Assembly: GCF_013284245.2 (NCBI RefSeq)
Contig: NZ_CP085876.1
Span: 6,142,501 to 6,206,500 of the forward strand
Direction of reading: 5' to 3'
DNA length: 64,000 nt
Source: Brevibacillus sp. DP1.3A
Lineage (GTDB): Bacteria > Bacillota > Bacilli > Brevibacillales > Brevibacillaceae
Part shown: positions 1-8,415 of the stretch, one piece after another
How the letters are laid out: every line of letters starts with the position of its first letter
How positions within the stretch are numbered: the stretch's first letter is position 1
The notes under the pieces: generated by a model
Told to the model about the DNA's origin: nothing
Database searches by the model: none
What the model saw: only the letters and a program-made list of their open reading frames with translations
Program-made: the position numbers and the translations under genes

Positions 1-435
1 AATGATCTCATCAAAGTAATCCAGCAAACCTAATGCCTCCATTACTGGTGCCTGAAACTTGTAAAAGCCATTTGTGACCACTGCCAACGAAAAGCCTCGC
101 CTCTTTATCTCCTCGAGCATCTGGGGAATTCCATCCTCGAGCAAATCAACCTTGGGCATTACAGAGTGTTTCCGAACCAGCGATTCAATATCAATCTTTT
201 TTTCTATACACAATGCATCGCATCTACTAACAAGGATATCATCCCAATCATACGCTTCTACGTAGCGTTCTTGGGACATACGCCGCTCATGCTCGGTTAC
301 CATTTCTGAAACAATATCATGCTCTCTTCCTAACTGACCGGAGATTACACGCGCAATCTCCGGAAATACCCACGCTCCAAATGGGTTTTGCATCAAGGTT
401 CCATCCAGATCAAAGCTAATCCAGCGTTTGCTCAT
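1..435 (-). CDS. HAD-superfamily hydrolase, partial (C-terminus outside window)
   Basis: The reading frame starts at ATG 435 and runs off the left edge (145 codons visible). The N-terminus has HAD motif I (FDLDGTL, near residues 8-14), with the nucleophile and acid/base aspartates. A motif II-like VVTNG lies near residue 122. The likely role is a cytosolic phosphatase of the YjjG/phosphoglycolate-phosphatase type; the substrate is unknown. Its ATG overlaps by ATGA the stop of a decayed sugar-ABC permease gene, so it was once the last gene of a sugar-uptake operon. That suggests, without proving, a sugar-phosphate substrate. Confidence 0.8.
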   Translation of the reverse strand, partial: MSKRWISFDLDGTLMQNPFGAWVFPEIARVISGQLGREHDIVSEMVTEHERRMSQERYVEAYDWDDILVSRCDALCIEKKIDIESLVRKHSVMPKVDLLEDGIPQMLEEIKRRGFSLAVVTNGFYKFQAPVMEALGLLDYFDEII

Positions 436-654
436 TTTATCGCCCCCGACGTAAGTCCTTCGATAAATTGCTTGGAAGCAAATCATCGGTAATGATGAGC
501 TGTGTCGTACTCCCCAAATAGTGTAAGCACGCCTAACGGAATGGTGCTAAATTCTTCGCTTAAATAGATAAGCGGCTAAAAGAAGTCATCCCACACTCCG
601 ATCAGATGAACTATCCCCACCATCGCCAGTTTCATTGGCAGCATTAAGCCAAGC
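432..654 (-). pseudogene. Remnant of a carbohydrate ABC transporter permease (MalG/AraQ-like) C-terminus
   Basis: The minus strand reads in one frame as the end of a sugar permease: a GIVHLIGVWDDFF segment, PLIYLSEE, IPLGVLTLFGEYDT, then FASKQFIEGLTSGAIK and stop. Two in-frame stops interrupt it. One replaces the expected Trp in the (N/D)DF..WP motif. The other sits where a membrane segment (the usual hydrophobic stretch before ASKQF) has been deleted. Nothing upstream of the groEL terminator continues the gene, so the 5' part is lost. The permease stop overlaps the HAD start. Confidence 0.75.
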
Positions 655-656
655 AC

Positions 657-690
657 AAAAAAGAGACAGACGATTTGTCTGCCTCTCTTT
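657..690 (-). terminator. Rho-independent terminator of groESL
   Basis: A 10-bp nearly perfect stem (AGAGACAGAC / GTCTGCCTCT) with a 5-nt loop is followed on the minus strand by a T-run, directly after the groEL stop. Confidence 0.85.
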
Positions 691-713
691 GAAGAAAACG
701 GCGAGCCGCTTTC

Positions 714-2345
714 TTACATCATGCCCATACCGCCCATGCCACCCATATCTGGCATGCCCATAGGAGCTTTGTTTTCTTCTGGTTTGTCAGCAATTACTGC
801 TTCTGTAGTCAGGAACATAGCCGCTACAGATGCAGCGTTGGACAGTGCGGAACGAGTAACTTTCGCCGCGTCAACGATACCAGCTTCGAGCATGTTTACA
901 TACTCTTCAGTTGCAGCGTTGAAGCCGATGCCCACTGCTTCTTTTTTCAGACGCTCTACGATTACAGAACCTTCGAGTCCTGCGTTCGCAGCGATTTGAC
1001 GAACTGGCTCTTCCAGGGAACGGAGTACGATTTGTACACCTACAGCCTCTTCGCCACCTACGTTGATCGCTTCAACCGCTTTGATTGCGTTGATCAAAGT
1101 AGTACCACCACCAGGTACGATACCTTCTTCTACTGCTGCGCGAGTAGAGTTCAGAGCGTCCTCGATGCGGAGTTTTTTCTCTTTCAGTTCGGTTTCAGTA
1201 GCTGCACCGACTTTGATTACTGCTACACCGCCAGCCAATTTAGCCAGACGCTCTTGCAGTTTTTCGCGATCGAAATCGGAAGTAGTATCTTCGATTTGTT
1301 GACGGATTTGCGTTACGCGGCCCTCGATGGAAGCCTTGTCGCCAGCACCTTCAACAACAGTTGTGTTTTCTTTTGTAACCACGATTTTGCCAGCGCGGCC
1401 CAGTTGCTCCAGCTTAGCGGATTTCAGGTCCAGACCCAGCTCTTCTGTAATTACTTCACCGCCAGTGAGAGCAGCGATGTCTTGCAGCATAGCTTTGCGG
1501 CGATCGCCGAAGCCAGGAGCTTTAACCGCTACAGCTGTGAAGGTACCACGCAGTTTGTTCACTACGAGAGTAGCGAGCGCTTCGCCTTCAACATCTTCAG
1601 CGATGATCAGGAGTGGTTTGCCACTTTGTACGACTTGCTCGAGTACAGGCAGAACTTCCTGGATGTTGGAGATTTTTTTGTCAGTGATCAGGATGTAAGG
1701 GTTGTTCAGAACCGCTTCCATCTTGTCAGTGTCAGTGATCATGTAAGGGGAAGCGTAGCCACGGTCAAATTGCATACCTTCTACTACTTCCAGCTCTGTT
1801 ACGAATCCTTTGGATTCTTCAACAGTGATTACGCCATCTTTGCCCACTTTTTCCATTGCTTCAGCGATCAGGTTACCAACTTCTGGATCGTCAGCGGAAA
1901 TAGCAGCTACTTGCGCGATAGAGGATTTGTTCTCAACCGGCTTCGCGATGGATTTGATTTCTTCTACAGCTGCACGAACTGCTTTTTCCATACCACGACG
2001 GATAACCATTGGGTTAGCGCCAGCAGTTACGTTTTTCAGACCTTCACGGATCATAGCTGCAGCAAGTACAGTTGCAGTTGTTGTACCGTCACCAGCGATG
2101 TCGTTGGTTTTGGTAGCAACTTCTTTAACCAATTGCGCACCCATGTTTTCGTAAGCGTCTTCCAGTTCGATTTCTTTCGCGATGGTAACACCGTCGTTAG
2201 TGATCAACGGAGAACCGAATTTTTTCTCAAGAACCACGTTGCGGCCTTTTGGACCGAGGGTCACTTTAACCGCATTTGCCAAAGTTTCAACACCGCGGAG
2301 CATGGAGCGGCGAGCGTCTTCAGAGAATTTGACTTGTTTAGCCAT
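714..2345 (-). CDS. groEL: 60-kDa chaperonin GroEL
   Basis: GroEL forms the double heptameric ring that folds proteins with ATP and the GroES lid. The 543-aa length is normal for the family. The N-terminal equatorial domain carries the nucleotide-binding GDGTTT (residues 85-90), and the C-terminus is the usual Gly-Met tail (GGMGGMGMM). The start ATG follows AACAGGAGG. It is the second gene of groES-groEL, 55 nt after groES, under the CIRCE promoter upstream of groES. Confidence 0.98.
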   Translation of the reverse strand: MAKQVKFSEDARRSMLRGVETLANAVKVTLGPKGRNVVLEKKFGSPLITNDGVTIAKEIELEDAYENMGAQLVKEVATKTNDIAGDGTTTATVLAAAMIREGLKNVTAGANPMVIRRGMEKAVRAAVEEIKSIAKPVENKSSIAQVAAISADDPEVGNLIAEAMEKVGKDGVITVEESKGFVTELEVVEGMQFDRGYASPYMITDTDKMEAVLNNPYILITDKKISNIQEVLPVLEQVVQSGKPLLIIAEDVEGEALATLVVNKLRGTFTAVAVKAPGFGDRRKAMLQDIAALTGGEVITEELGLDLKSAKLEQLGRAGKIVVTKENTTVVEGAGDKASIEGRVTQIRQQIEDTTSDFDREKLQERLAKLAGGVAVIKVGAATETELKEKKLRIEDALNSTRAAVEEGIVPGGGTTLINAIKAVEAINVGGEEAVGVQIVLRSLEEPVRQIAANAGLEGSVIVERLKKEAVGIGFNAATEEYVNMLEAGIVDAAKVTRSALSNAASVAAMFLTTEAVIADKPEENKAPMGMPDMGGMGGMGMM

Positions 2346-2400
2346 CTAATCTCTACCTCCTGTTATGTGTTTATTCGTTCGACTTCCTATGTTAAGAGCC

Positions 2401-2685
2401 TTAACCGATGATCGCGAGGATATCGGATTCGCGCAGCACGAGGTATTCTTTGTTGTCTACCTTTACTTCAGTACCAGCGTATTTGGAGAAGATTACTTTA
2501 TCGCCTTCTTTTACTTCCAAAGCGATGCGCTCGCCGTTGTCAGCAACACGGCCAGAACCTACTGCGATTACGCGGCCTTCTTGCGGTTTTTCCTTTGCAG
2601 AATCAGGCAAAACGATACCGCTTGCAGTCGTTTCGTCTTTGGAGATAGCTTCGATTACCACACGGTCACCCAATGGCTTAAGCAC
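2401..2685 (-). CDS. groES: 10-kDa co-chaperonin GroES
   Basis: GroES is the heptameric lid of GroEL. The product starts LKPLGDRVVIEAI and contains the mobile-loop region around SKDETTASGIVLPD. I place the start at GTG 2685, giving 94 aa, the usual length. A longer frame begins 18 nt upstream, but that stretch is the ribosome site itself (GAGGAGGGTG). It is the first gene of the CIRCE-regulated operon. Confidence 0.95.
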   Translation of the reverse strand: MLKPLGDRVVIEAISKDETTASGIVLPDSAKEKPQEGRVIAVGSGRVADNGERIALEVKEGDKVIFSKYAGTEVKVDNKEYLVLRESDILAIIG

Positions 2686-2731
2686 TAAAAACACCCTCCT
2701 CAAAAAATGTAGGTAAACAATATTTCTGTTG

Positions 2732-2758
2732 TTAGCACTCGACTGTTATGAGTGCTAA
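2732..2758 (-). promoter_or_regulatory. CIRCE element (HrcA operator)
   Basis: A perfect TTAGCACTC - 9 nt - GAGTGCTAA inverted repeat lies between the groES promoter and its start codon. CIRCE is the established operator of the HrcA heat-shock repressor, so groESL here should be HrcA-controlled. Confidence 0.98.
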
Positions 2759-2770
2759 CACCCAATTCCT

Positions 2771-2799
2771 ATAATAATGAATCACTATGTACTTTGCAA
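2771..2799 (-). promoter_or_regulatory. Sigma-A promoter of groESL
   Basis: The -35 is TTGCAA (2794-2799) and the -10 is TATTAT (2771-2776), with an exact 17-nt spacer. The promoter lies immediately upstream of CIRCE, so HrcA bound at CIRCE would cover the start of transcription. Confidence 0.85.
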
Positions 2800-2950
2800 G
2801 TAGTTTCCCTCACTTTTTTCCATATGCAACTGCTTGACTACTCTTCCTCCTATTAAATTGCATTCTCTAGCAAAAAGGTTCTAGTATTCGGACACGCTCA
2901 TATAAATGAAGCATAGAATCAGGCAAGCTCGCCAAGGAGGGAATTGTTCC

Positions 2951-4270
2951 ATGCACAAATGGCTCTGGATTGGCTTAATTGCCCTGGGAGTCTTGGGAAT
3001 CAGCCGTCTCTTCACTTCGGATACTACTTCCTTTATACGTGTCAACCTTAACCCAGCCTCCATCTATTGGGATGGCCGTGAAATCGTCGCAAACGAAAAG
3101 CCCGAGTACTACACGGAGGATGGCAAGGAAATACCAGCTTCCTTAGAATACGAAGGAACGCTATATGTACCTCTGTCCATGATCAGTCGCCACTTGAATA
3201 AGCCTATCGGTTGGGATGAAACTTCCCAAACTGCTTGGGTCGGTCAACCTCCTGTATTCTCAATCGGACAACCTGAAAAACAGACTACACCCGATGCAGT
3301 CCCTGCCTCTCTGTCGCTTCCCCAAAAGCCTGCAACAACCAAACCACCTGCAGCACCCATTCGAGAGGAGAAGCCTAACACGATTTTCGATATAGCTCTT
3401 GGCATTTCTTCTAAGGAAGTACACAAACTGTTAGGTGAGCCTGCCCGCAAAGAGCCAAGCAGTCTCGGCTTTCAATGGTGGGTGTACAATCGTGAGCCTG
3501 CCCGATACATTCAAGTCGGCATCGCAGATGACAAAGTCGTCGATGTGTACTCTCTTGCTCCGACAGCAAAGCTCGGAAACATCGGAGTTGGCACCAGCCA
3601 GCAATCACTCGAGCGTCAGTTGGATGTACACAACATTGTTTCTTTCTCTTTTCAGGGGGCACAAATCCAGATTACCAATCAAAAGCAGCAACGCCCTCTC
3701 GTTATGAAAGACGGCACCCCCTTCATTTATTACTTGGACAAGCAGAATGGCAACAAAGTCACCGCCGTACGTATGATGGATACGCAAATGCTATTGCGCG
3801 GCAGTTTTTACGAAACGAAATGGACCTATCAAGGTCAGGCACCCAATTTTGATCCCCCGCCGCTTCGTGTCGGTGAACGAGAGCAAGTCAATGCTGCATC
3901 TGAACGGCAAATCCTCGATCTGGTCAATGTCTCCCGCTACCGATACAAGCTTGCGCCCCTTCAATGGAACGAAAAAGCTGCCGATGTGGCACGAAAACAC
4001 AGCATAGACATGGAGGGCAACAATTTCTTTGATCACATCTCTGTGACTACCGGCAGTAATCCATTTGACCGCATGAAAAGTGCCTCTCTCGCTTACAGCA
4101 TGGCCGGAGAGAATATTGCAGCAGGCTACACAGATGCCATCGAAGCCCATGAAGGCTGGATGAACAGTCCAGGTCATCGCAAAAACGTACTCGAAAAAGG
4201 CTTTACCCAATTAGGAGTGGGCGTATATACAGACTACTTCACCCAAACCTTCCTCACTCCCATGAAATAA
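2951..4270 (+). CDS. Secreted CAP/SCP-domain protein with copper-amine-oxidase-like N-terminal domain
   Basis: The product is about 439 aa from ATG 2951, which follows AAGGAGGG; the frame stays open upstream without a ribosome site. An N-terminal hydrophobic signal/anchor (KWLWIGLIALGVLGI) is followed by a stalk-like copper-amine-oxidase-type domain (VNLNPASIYWDGREI..VPLSMISRHL). Then come a Pro-rich linker, a CAP-associated domain (GISSKEVHKLLGEPARKE), and a C-terminal CAP domain with NVSRYRYKLAPLQWN, a DHIS motif, AGENIAAGY, GWMNSPGHRKN and LGVGVYTD. This resembles the B. subtilis YkwD/YlbC type. It is probably a cell-wall protein of unknown substrate. It stands alone between groES and a convergent small gene. 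Confidence 0.85.
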   Translation: MHKWLWIGLIALGVLGISRLFTSDTTSFIRVNLNPASIYWDGREIVANEKPEYYTEDGKEIPASLEYEGTLYVPLSMISRHLNKPIGWDETSQTAWVGQPPVFSIGQPEKQTTPDAVPASLSLPQKPATTKPPAAPIREEKPNTIFDIALGISSKEVHKLLGEPARKEPSSLGFQWWVYNREPARYIQVGIADDKVVDVYSLAPTAKLGNIGVGTSQQSLERQLDVHNIVSFSFQGAQIQITNQKQQRPLVMKDGTPFIYYLDKQNGNKVTAVRMMDTQMLLRGSFYETKWTYQGQAPNFDPPPLRVGEREQVNAASERQILDLVNVSRYRYKLAPLQWNEKAADVARKHSIDMEGNNFFDHISVTTGSNPFDRMKSASLAYSMAGENIAAGYTDAIEAHEGWMNSPGHRKNVLEKGFTQLGVGVYTDYFTQTFLTPMK

Positions 4271-4274
4271 TCGA

Positions 4275-4318
4275 AAAGCCCGGTTTCGTCGCTTTTTATG
4301 GACGACCGGGCTTGTTTT
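4275..4318 (+). terminator. Terminator of the CAP gene
   Basis: The stem AAGCCCGGT / ACCGGGCTT, with extra GTC/GAC pairing near the loop, ends in GTTTTT. A-rich sequence on the other side could let it act for the convergent gene as well. Confidence 0.8.
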
Positions 4319-4337
4319 TGCAAGAAGAAGCGCCACT

Positions 4338-4757
4338 TTACGGCAATTTCACCTGCTCTCTCAGATGGTCAACTTTTTCGGTAAACTCCACAACGACCGT
4401 CTCATATTCTTTCGTGTGCAGAATCAGCCACGGACGACGCTCCCCTTTTTTGGGCATGATGACAAACATCTCTGCAATCATCGCATCGAGATTAGCGGAT
4501 TTTAGCTTTATTGGCTTTGGGGGGACAAGCGGAATTTTCACGATCATGGCGGAATCCAACGATGGATTAAACTCCAACACCCGTCCACTCACACTCTGCA
4601 AAATTTGCTGGGCTTCCTCCTGAAAGCCAGATGTATTTTCAAAGCTAGCCACAACGCGCTGCTTGTCCGTATCAAACAGCTCGATAGGCTCCCCCAGCCC
4701 GGCGGCATTAGCAGTACTCCCAGAAAAGAGCAACGCCAAACATACGATCAGCCACAT
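4338..4757 (-). CDS. Small secreted protein of unknown function
   Basis: The product is 139 aa from ATG 4757, which follows GGGAGGTG. The reading frame is open further upstream, but that part is the tatC terminator hairpin, so the longer form is rejected. The signal peptide is WLIVCLALLFSGSTANA with a cleavage-like ANA-A site. The mature part (about 120 aa) has PKKGERRPWLILHTKEYETVVVEF near its end. I do not recognise a family. It lies directly downstream of tatC but is separated by a terminator. Confidence 0.7.
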   Translation of the reverse strand: MWLIVCLALLFSGSTANAAGLGEPIELFDTDKQRVVASFENTSGFQEEAQQILQSVSGRVLEFNPSLDSAMIVKIPLVPPKPIKLKSANLDAMIAEMFVIMPKKGERRPWLILHTKEYETVVVEFTEKVDHLREQVKLP

Positions 4758-4813
4758 ATTCAGCACCTCCCGGATCATAACTTCCGTAGTATTTCCCAAT
4801 TTCTGCTGAAATA

Positions 4814-4856
4814 CAAAAAAAGTCCTCTGCCACTCGGGACAGAAGACTTTTTTCAA
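4814..4856 (-). terminator. Terminator of tatA-tatC
   Basis: The stem AAAAAGTCttCTG / CAGagGACTTTTTTT flanks a short GC-rich loop just after the tatC stop. T-runs on both sides suggest it could work in both directions. Confidence 0.85.
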
Positions 4857-4862
4857 CGCTCA

Positions 4863-5639
4863 TTATTGAACGGGTTCGTTTGTTTCCAGACTGCCGTATT
4901 CTTGTTCCCACGCTTCTTGTTCTTTCAATTGCTTGCGATATACAACACGGGATAGCCAAATGCTCAGCTCGTACAGCAACAGCAAAGGGATGATCACGAG
5001 AATATCACTGACAATCTCAGGAGGTGTTAAGGTAATCCCGACTACAGCTAGTGCAAAGTAAGCGTAGCGTCGTGCCTTTGCCAGCCTCATTGGATTGAGG
5101 ATGCGCAGTCTCGTCAGGAACATGACGATAATCGGCAGTTGGAACAGTATGCCGAACGGAATGACCATATTAAACATGAAGCCAAAGTATTGCGCGATTC
5201 CGTAGTTCGGGTCTGCGCCCATCGATGCTGTAATACTGGTCATAAACTGCATGACCATCGGGAAAACGACGTAGTAGCCAAACAGGATACCAACGATAAA
5301 CAGAAAACAAGCCGCCGGGATGAAATAAAGCGTCCCGCGCTTTTCCTGTACTTCCATCCCTGGCGAAACAAAACGCCAAACGTGATAAAGTGCTACAGGC
5401 AGTGTGATGACAGCGCCCACTATGAAGGCAACCTGCATGTAAACACGAAGTGCGTCTGACGGATGCAACGAGACAATGGGCACGCCATCCGCAATCGGTT
5501 CTTGCTTTAAATAATCCACGAGTGGACCGGCGAGGAAAAACCCGACGACCAGTGCGACAATAAACACGGCCAGCACCCATATGATGCGCTTGCGCAGTTC
5601 CGTCAGGTGTTCTACCACTGTCATTTCCTGATCCTTCAT
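4863..5639 (-). CDS. tatC: Sec-independent translocase subunit TatC
   Basis: TatC is the twin-arginine signal receptor of the Tat export system in the membrane. The 258-aa product from ATG 5639 has the N-terminal EHLTELRKRIIW motif, six hydrophobic segments, and the conserved periplasmic/loop FVSPGM..EKR region. A TTG four codons upstream is possible but has no better ribosome site. It pairs with tatA 21 nt upstream, forming a minimal TatAC translocase. Confidence 0.95.
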   Translation of the reverse strand: MKDQEMTVVEHLTELRKRIIWVLAVFIVALVVGFFLAGPLVDYLKQEPIADGVPIVSLHPSDALRVYMQVAFIVGAVITLPVALYHVWRFVSPGMEVQEKRGTLYFIPAACFLFIVGILFGYYVVFPMVMQFMTSITASMGADPNYGIAQYFGFMFNMVIPFGILFQLPIIVMFLTRLRILNPMRLAKARRYAYFALAVVGITLTPPEIVSDILVIIPLLLLYELSIWLSRVVYRKQLKEQEAWEQEYGSLETNEPVQ

Positions 5640-5660
5640 GGTAACCACCAACCTTACCTG

Positions 5661-6026
5661 TTACGCGTTCTTCTGTTCTTTTTCCATTTGCAGGCGCTCT
5701 AGCTCCAGCTTCTCGCGGATTTCTTTTTCCAAGCGCTCGCGTTCCATTTTTTCACGAACTTCGCGTTCAATTCGCTCCCGCTCCGTTGCTTCCTTCTCAG
5801 TGACAACAGGCGTTGTTTTCGCAGACGCTTCTTTGGAGGCTAGCTCCTTGCGCTTTTTCTCCTCATCGTCGTCTTCATCGTCGCTCGTCAGACTACGCGT
5901 AGCATTTTTGAATTCTTTCAAAGTATGACCTACCGCACGCCCCAATTCTGGAAGCTTTTTCGGACCGAAAAGCACCAAGGCTAAAACTAAAATTAAGATT
6001 AATCCAGGAATCCCGATTGAGCTCAT
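5661..6026 (-). CDS. tatA: Sec-independent translocase subunit TatA
   Basis: TatA is the pore-forming subunit. The 121-aa product has one N-terminal membrane helix (IGIPGLILILVLALVLFGPKKLPELGRAVG) followed by an amphipathic helix. A long, very charged tail rich in Glu, Arg and Lys follows from about residue 50 and is longer than in typical TatA (60-90 aa). The start follows AAAGGAGTG. It is in an operon with tatC. Confidence 0.93.
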   Translation of the reverse strand: MSSIGIPGLILILVLALVLFGPKKLPELGRAVGHTLKEFKNATRSLTSDDEDDDEEKKRKELASKEASAKTTPVVTEKEATERERIEREVREKMERERLEKEIREKLELERLQMEKEQKNA

Positions 6027-6087
6027 ACGTGTTCACTCCTTTTTCTTGTGAAGTCGTTTGCTTTTCGTTATTTGCCAGTCTAACCAG

Positions 6088-7089
6088 CTAGCACTTTCGT
6101 AAACCACCATATCCGAGTCTTGTCATATCGGAAGCGACTATTCGCTCCCCAACCAAAATGCGCGGCAAAAATACATCAAAGGAAGTAAACGTTTCATGCA
6201 TGACCGCTCCCGGCAAACCGAGAATCGGCACATCGCCTTTGTAAGCAACCATTAGCATGGAGCCCGGCAGCATCGGCGTACCGTAGCGCACTACTTCCGC
6301 TCCTACTCCTGCAATCGCTCCCGGCGTGCGGTCATCTGGATCGACAGACATGCCACCCGTGACCAAGATCAGATCGACTCCTTCATCGAGGAACGAATGA
6401 ATCTGTTGTTCGATCGCTTCCTTGTCATCTGGCGCAAAACGCTGGTCTACTAGAGTAGAGCCGAGAGCTTCTACCTTGTTTCGAATCACAGGACCGAACT
6501 TGTCTGCAATCCTGCCAGAGAAAACTTCTCCCCCTGTCGTAACAAGCCCCACTCTTTTATCCTGAAACGTTTTTACTTGTACAATCGGTTCGTCAAACTG
6601 TTTGGCCAGTTGCTCCAGCTCGATGATTCGAGACTCTTCCATAATTAACGGGATGATTCTCGTAGCAGCCAATGTATGTCCCGGATGCACGACCTGATCG
6701 CCGTAAATCGTGGAGAACGCAATTCCTTCGAGTTTGTTCAACGCATGGACAGCTTCCTCGTTGATTTTGGCCAAACCGGTTCTCGCAGCCTTCATCGACA
6801 CCTTGCCCTCATAAGGAGGCGTCAAGGTCAAGCCTGGTCCGGATACAGCCTTCGCGATACGAATGCCTGCTTCTTCCTCATGGATGTAGCCTTCTGGCAT
6901 CTCCAGCACGTAAATATGTTCTTTGCCAATCGACAACAGCGGCTCAATATCCGCCTCGGTGACAACATGCCCTTTTTTAAACAAGCGTCCTTTGAATTCT
7001 CCAGGCAAGATTTGCGTCATATCGTGAGGAAGCATCATTCCGATCGCTTCACGCACTGGCACTTCCCGCATCTGAGGTTTTTCTACCAA
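6088..7089 (-). CDS. MoeA-like molybdopterin-binding protein
   Basis: I favour TTG 7089 as the start (333 aa): GGGGAGG lies 6 nt before it, and it overlaps the stop of the upstream gene. The C-terminal half is a MoCF/MoaB-Mog fold with VGLVTTGGEVFSGRIADKFGP and LILVTGGMSVDPDDRTPGAI. The N-terminal half is a short module found in the MoeA-like group rather than full MoeA. A role in molybdenum-cofactor handling is likely from family and pairing; the exact step is unknown. Confidence 0.8.
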   Translation of the reverse strand: MVEKPQMREVPVREAIGMMLPHDMTQILPGEFKGRLFKKGHVVTEADIEPLLSIGKEHIYVLEMPEGYIHEEEAGIRIAKAVSGPGLTLTPPYEGKVSMKAARTGLAKINEEAVHALNKLEGIAFSTIYGDQVVHPGHTLAATRIIPLIMEESRIIELEQLAKQFDEPIVQVKTFQDKRVGLVTTGGEVFSGRIADKFGPVIRNKVEALGSTLVDQRFAPDDKEAIEQQIHSFLDEGVDLILVTGGMSVDPDDRTPGAIAGVGAEVVRYGTPMLPGSMLMVAYKGDVPILGLPGAVMHETFTSFDVFLPRILVGERIVASDMTRLGYGGLRKC

Positions 7090-7598
7090 TGCAATCCTCC
7101 CCAATCTTCATTTGCTTCTCCCGTTCCTTGCAAAATGTGCAAAGCGTCGGATAGCATATCGCCAATCGCATTGAAACAGATTTCTACTCCTTTCGGATTA
7201 CCTGGGAGGTTGATAATCAACGAATTACCCCTCGTTCCCGCAACTGCCCGGGTCAACATCGCCCGGCGGGATTGCTTCAAACCAGCACGGCGCATTTCTT
7301 CGGCCAAGCCTGGGACTGGTCTGTCAATGACCCACGCTGTCACTTCTGGCGTAACGTCACGCGGGCTAAGCCCCGTGCCCCCCGTAACAATCAACAGATC
7401 GCATTTTTCGCGGTCTACGAGCTCAATCATATGTTCTTGCAAATCTTCCATATCATCACTAACGGCACGGTATACAGCGACATCTACGTGAAGCCATTCC
7501 CTTGTCAGATGACGAACGATTGGCATACGATCGTCCACACGATCTCCTCTGGCAATCGAATCACTTGCAGAAATAACGCCTACCTTCCACTTGCTCAC
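7083..7598 (-). CDS. MoaB/Mog-family molybdopterin-binding protein
   Basis: The 171-aa product starts at GTG 7598, after CCGGAGG; an upstream in-frame stretch has no ribosome site. It opens with KWKVGVISASDSIARGDRVDD and has the family signature LLIVTGGTGLSPRDVTPE and a C-terminal NLPGNPKGVEIC. MoaB/Mog proteins adenylylate molybdopterin before metal insertion. It is translationally coupled to the MoeA-like gene (7-nt overlap), which supports a joint role. Confidence 0.85.
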   Translation of the reverse strand: MSKWKVGVISASDSIARGDRVDDRMPIVRHLTREWLHVDVAVYRAVSDDMEDLQEHMIELVDREKCDLLIVTGGTGLSPRDVTPEVTAWVIDRPVPGLAEEMRRAGLKQSRRAMLTRAVAGTRGNSLIINLPGNPKGVEICFNAIGDMLSDALHILQGTGEANEDWGGLHW

Positions 7599-7729
7599 GA
7601 TACATTCCTCCGGTTTCTCATTCGATAGTATTGTACACTTTTCTGTCAAAAACGTCTCGTCGTTTTTCCTTGGCGGATAGCACCATTCGCGACAGTAGAA
7701 GGCATGAAAAAGCTACTGACACAAAACAT

Positions 7730-8308
7730 TCAAAAATGCAGAAGACCTTTTTCGGTGACAACTTCATCTAACAAAACATCATGAGACTCTAGCGGTACAT
7801 GCTCCACAACCTGAATAGAAAAGCCGACTCCAACCAAGAACGGGAGCTTTTTCAGCGTTGCCAGAAAGCGGTCATAATAACCACCGCCATACCCCATACG
7901 TCCGCCCTTGCTGTCAAAAGCAACGCCGGGAACAAGGAGCGCATCCAAGTGTGATACGTCCGCTTCTTCTGCCAAAGCAGGGTCCGGCTCCCAAATCCCG
8001 TAGACTCCTTGCTTTAGCATGTGCGGTCCTGTATACCGATAGGGAATGAGACGTCTATCGGCAACGTTTGTGAGCGGCAGCCATATGTCTTGGCCTCGCT
8101 TTTTTGCCTCATGTAGAAAGGGCAGAATATCCAGTTCATCTCCAAAAGGATGGAAAGCCATGATTGCTTTGGCATCAGCCAGCCTTTCATGAGACAGCAA
8201 ATGATCGCATACCTCTCTGGAAAACTGCTCCCGTTCCCTTGCAGACATGGACTTGCGTCTCTCCAAAATATGGCTTCGCAGCTGTTTTTTATTCGTTTTT
8301 TGGTCCAT
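7730..8308 (-). CDS. 5-formyltetrahydrofolate cyclo-ligase
   Basis: The enzyme converts 5-formyl-THF to 5,10-methenyl-THF with ATP. The 192-aa product has an N-terminal KKQLRSHILERRK, a central IMAFHPFGDELD, and the family signature LLVPGVAFDSKGGRMGYGGGYYDRFL near residues 124-150. It appears monocistronic, transcribed away from the divergent ABC-F gene. In B. subtilis the equivalent gene (yqgN) is elsewhere, so its position here is lineage-specific. Confidence 0.9.
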   Translation of the reverse strand: MDQKTNKKQLRSHILERRKSMSAREREQFSREVCDHLLSHERLADAKAIMAFHPFGDELDILPFLHEAKKRGQDIWLPLTNVADRRLIPYRYTGPHMLKQGVYGIWEPDPALAEEADVSHLDALLVPGVAFDSKGGRMGYGGGYYDRFLATLKKLPFLVGVGFSIQVVEHVPLESHDVLLDEVVTEKGLLHF

Positions 8309-8415
8309 GACAACCTCTTCCCTCTCTCGTAACGTGCATGGGACATTCCCACGAGGCTTGTCCCATGCGCTCTCTCTAGGCTACACTGGCATTAGTATAT
8401 AAAGAGGTGAATCCG

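Noticed and set aside
996..2411. Long open frame (471 codons) antisense to groEL
   Set aside because: It is a shadow frame of the conserved groEL sequence, rich in Phe, Cys, Ser and Tyr, with no ribosome site; groEL explains the DNA fully.
4758..4856. N-terminal extension of the small secreted protein
   Set aside because: The extension translates the tatC terminator hairpin; a proper ribosome site and signal peptide start at 4757.
7649..7668. AAAAACG/CGTTTTT hairpin upstream of the moaB-like gene, similar to part of the 17.4-kb palindromes
   Set aside because: Only a 7-bp AT-rich stem; the resemblance is short and may be chance.
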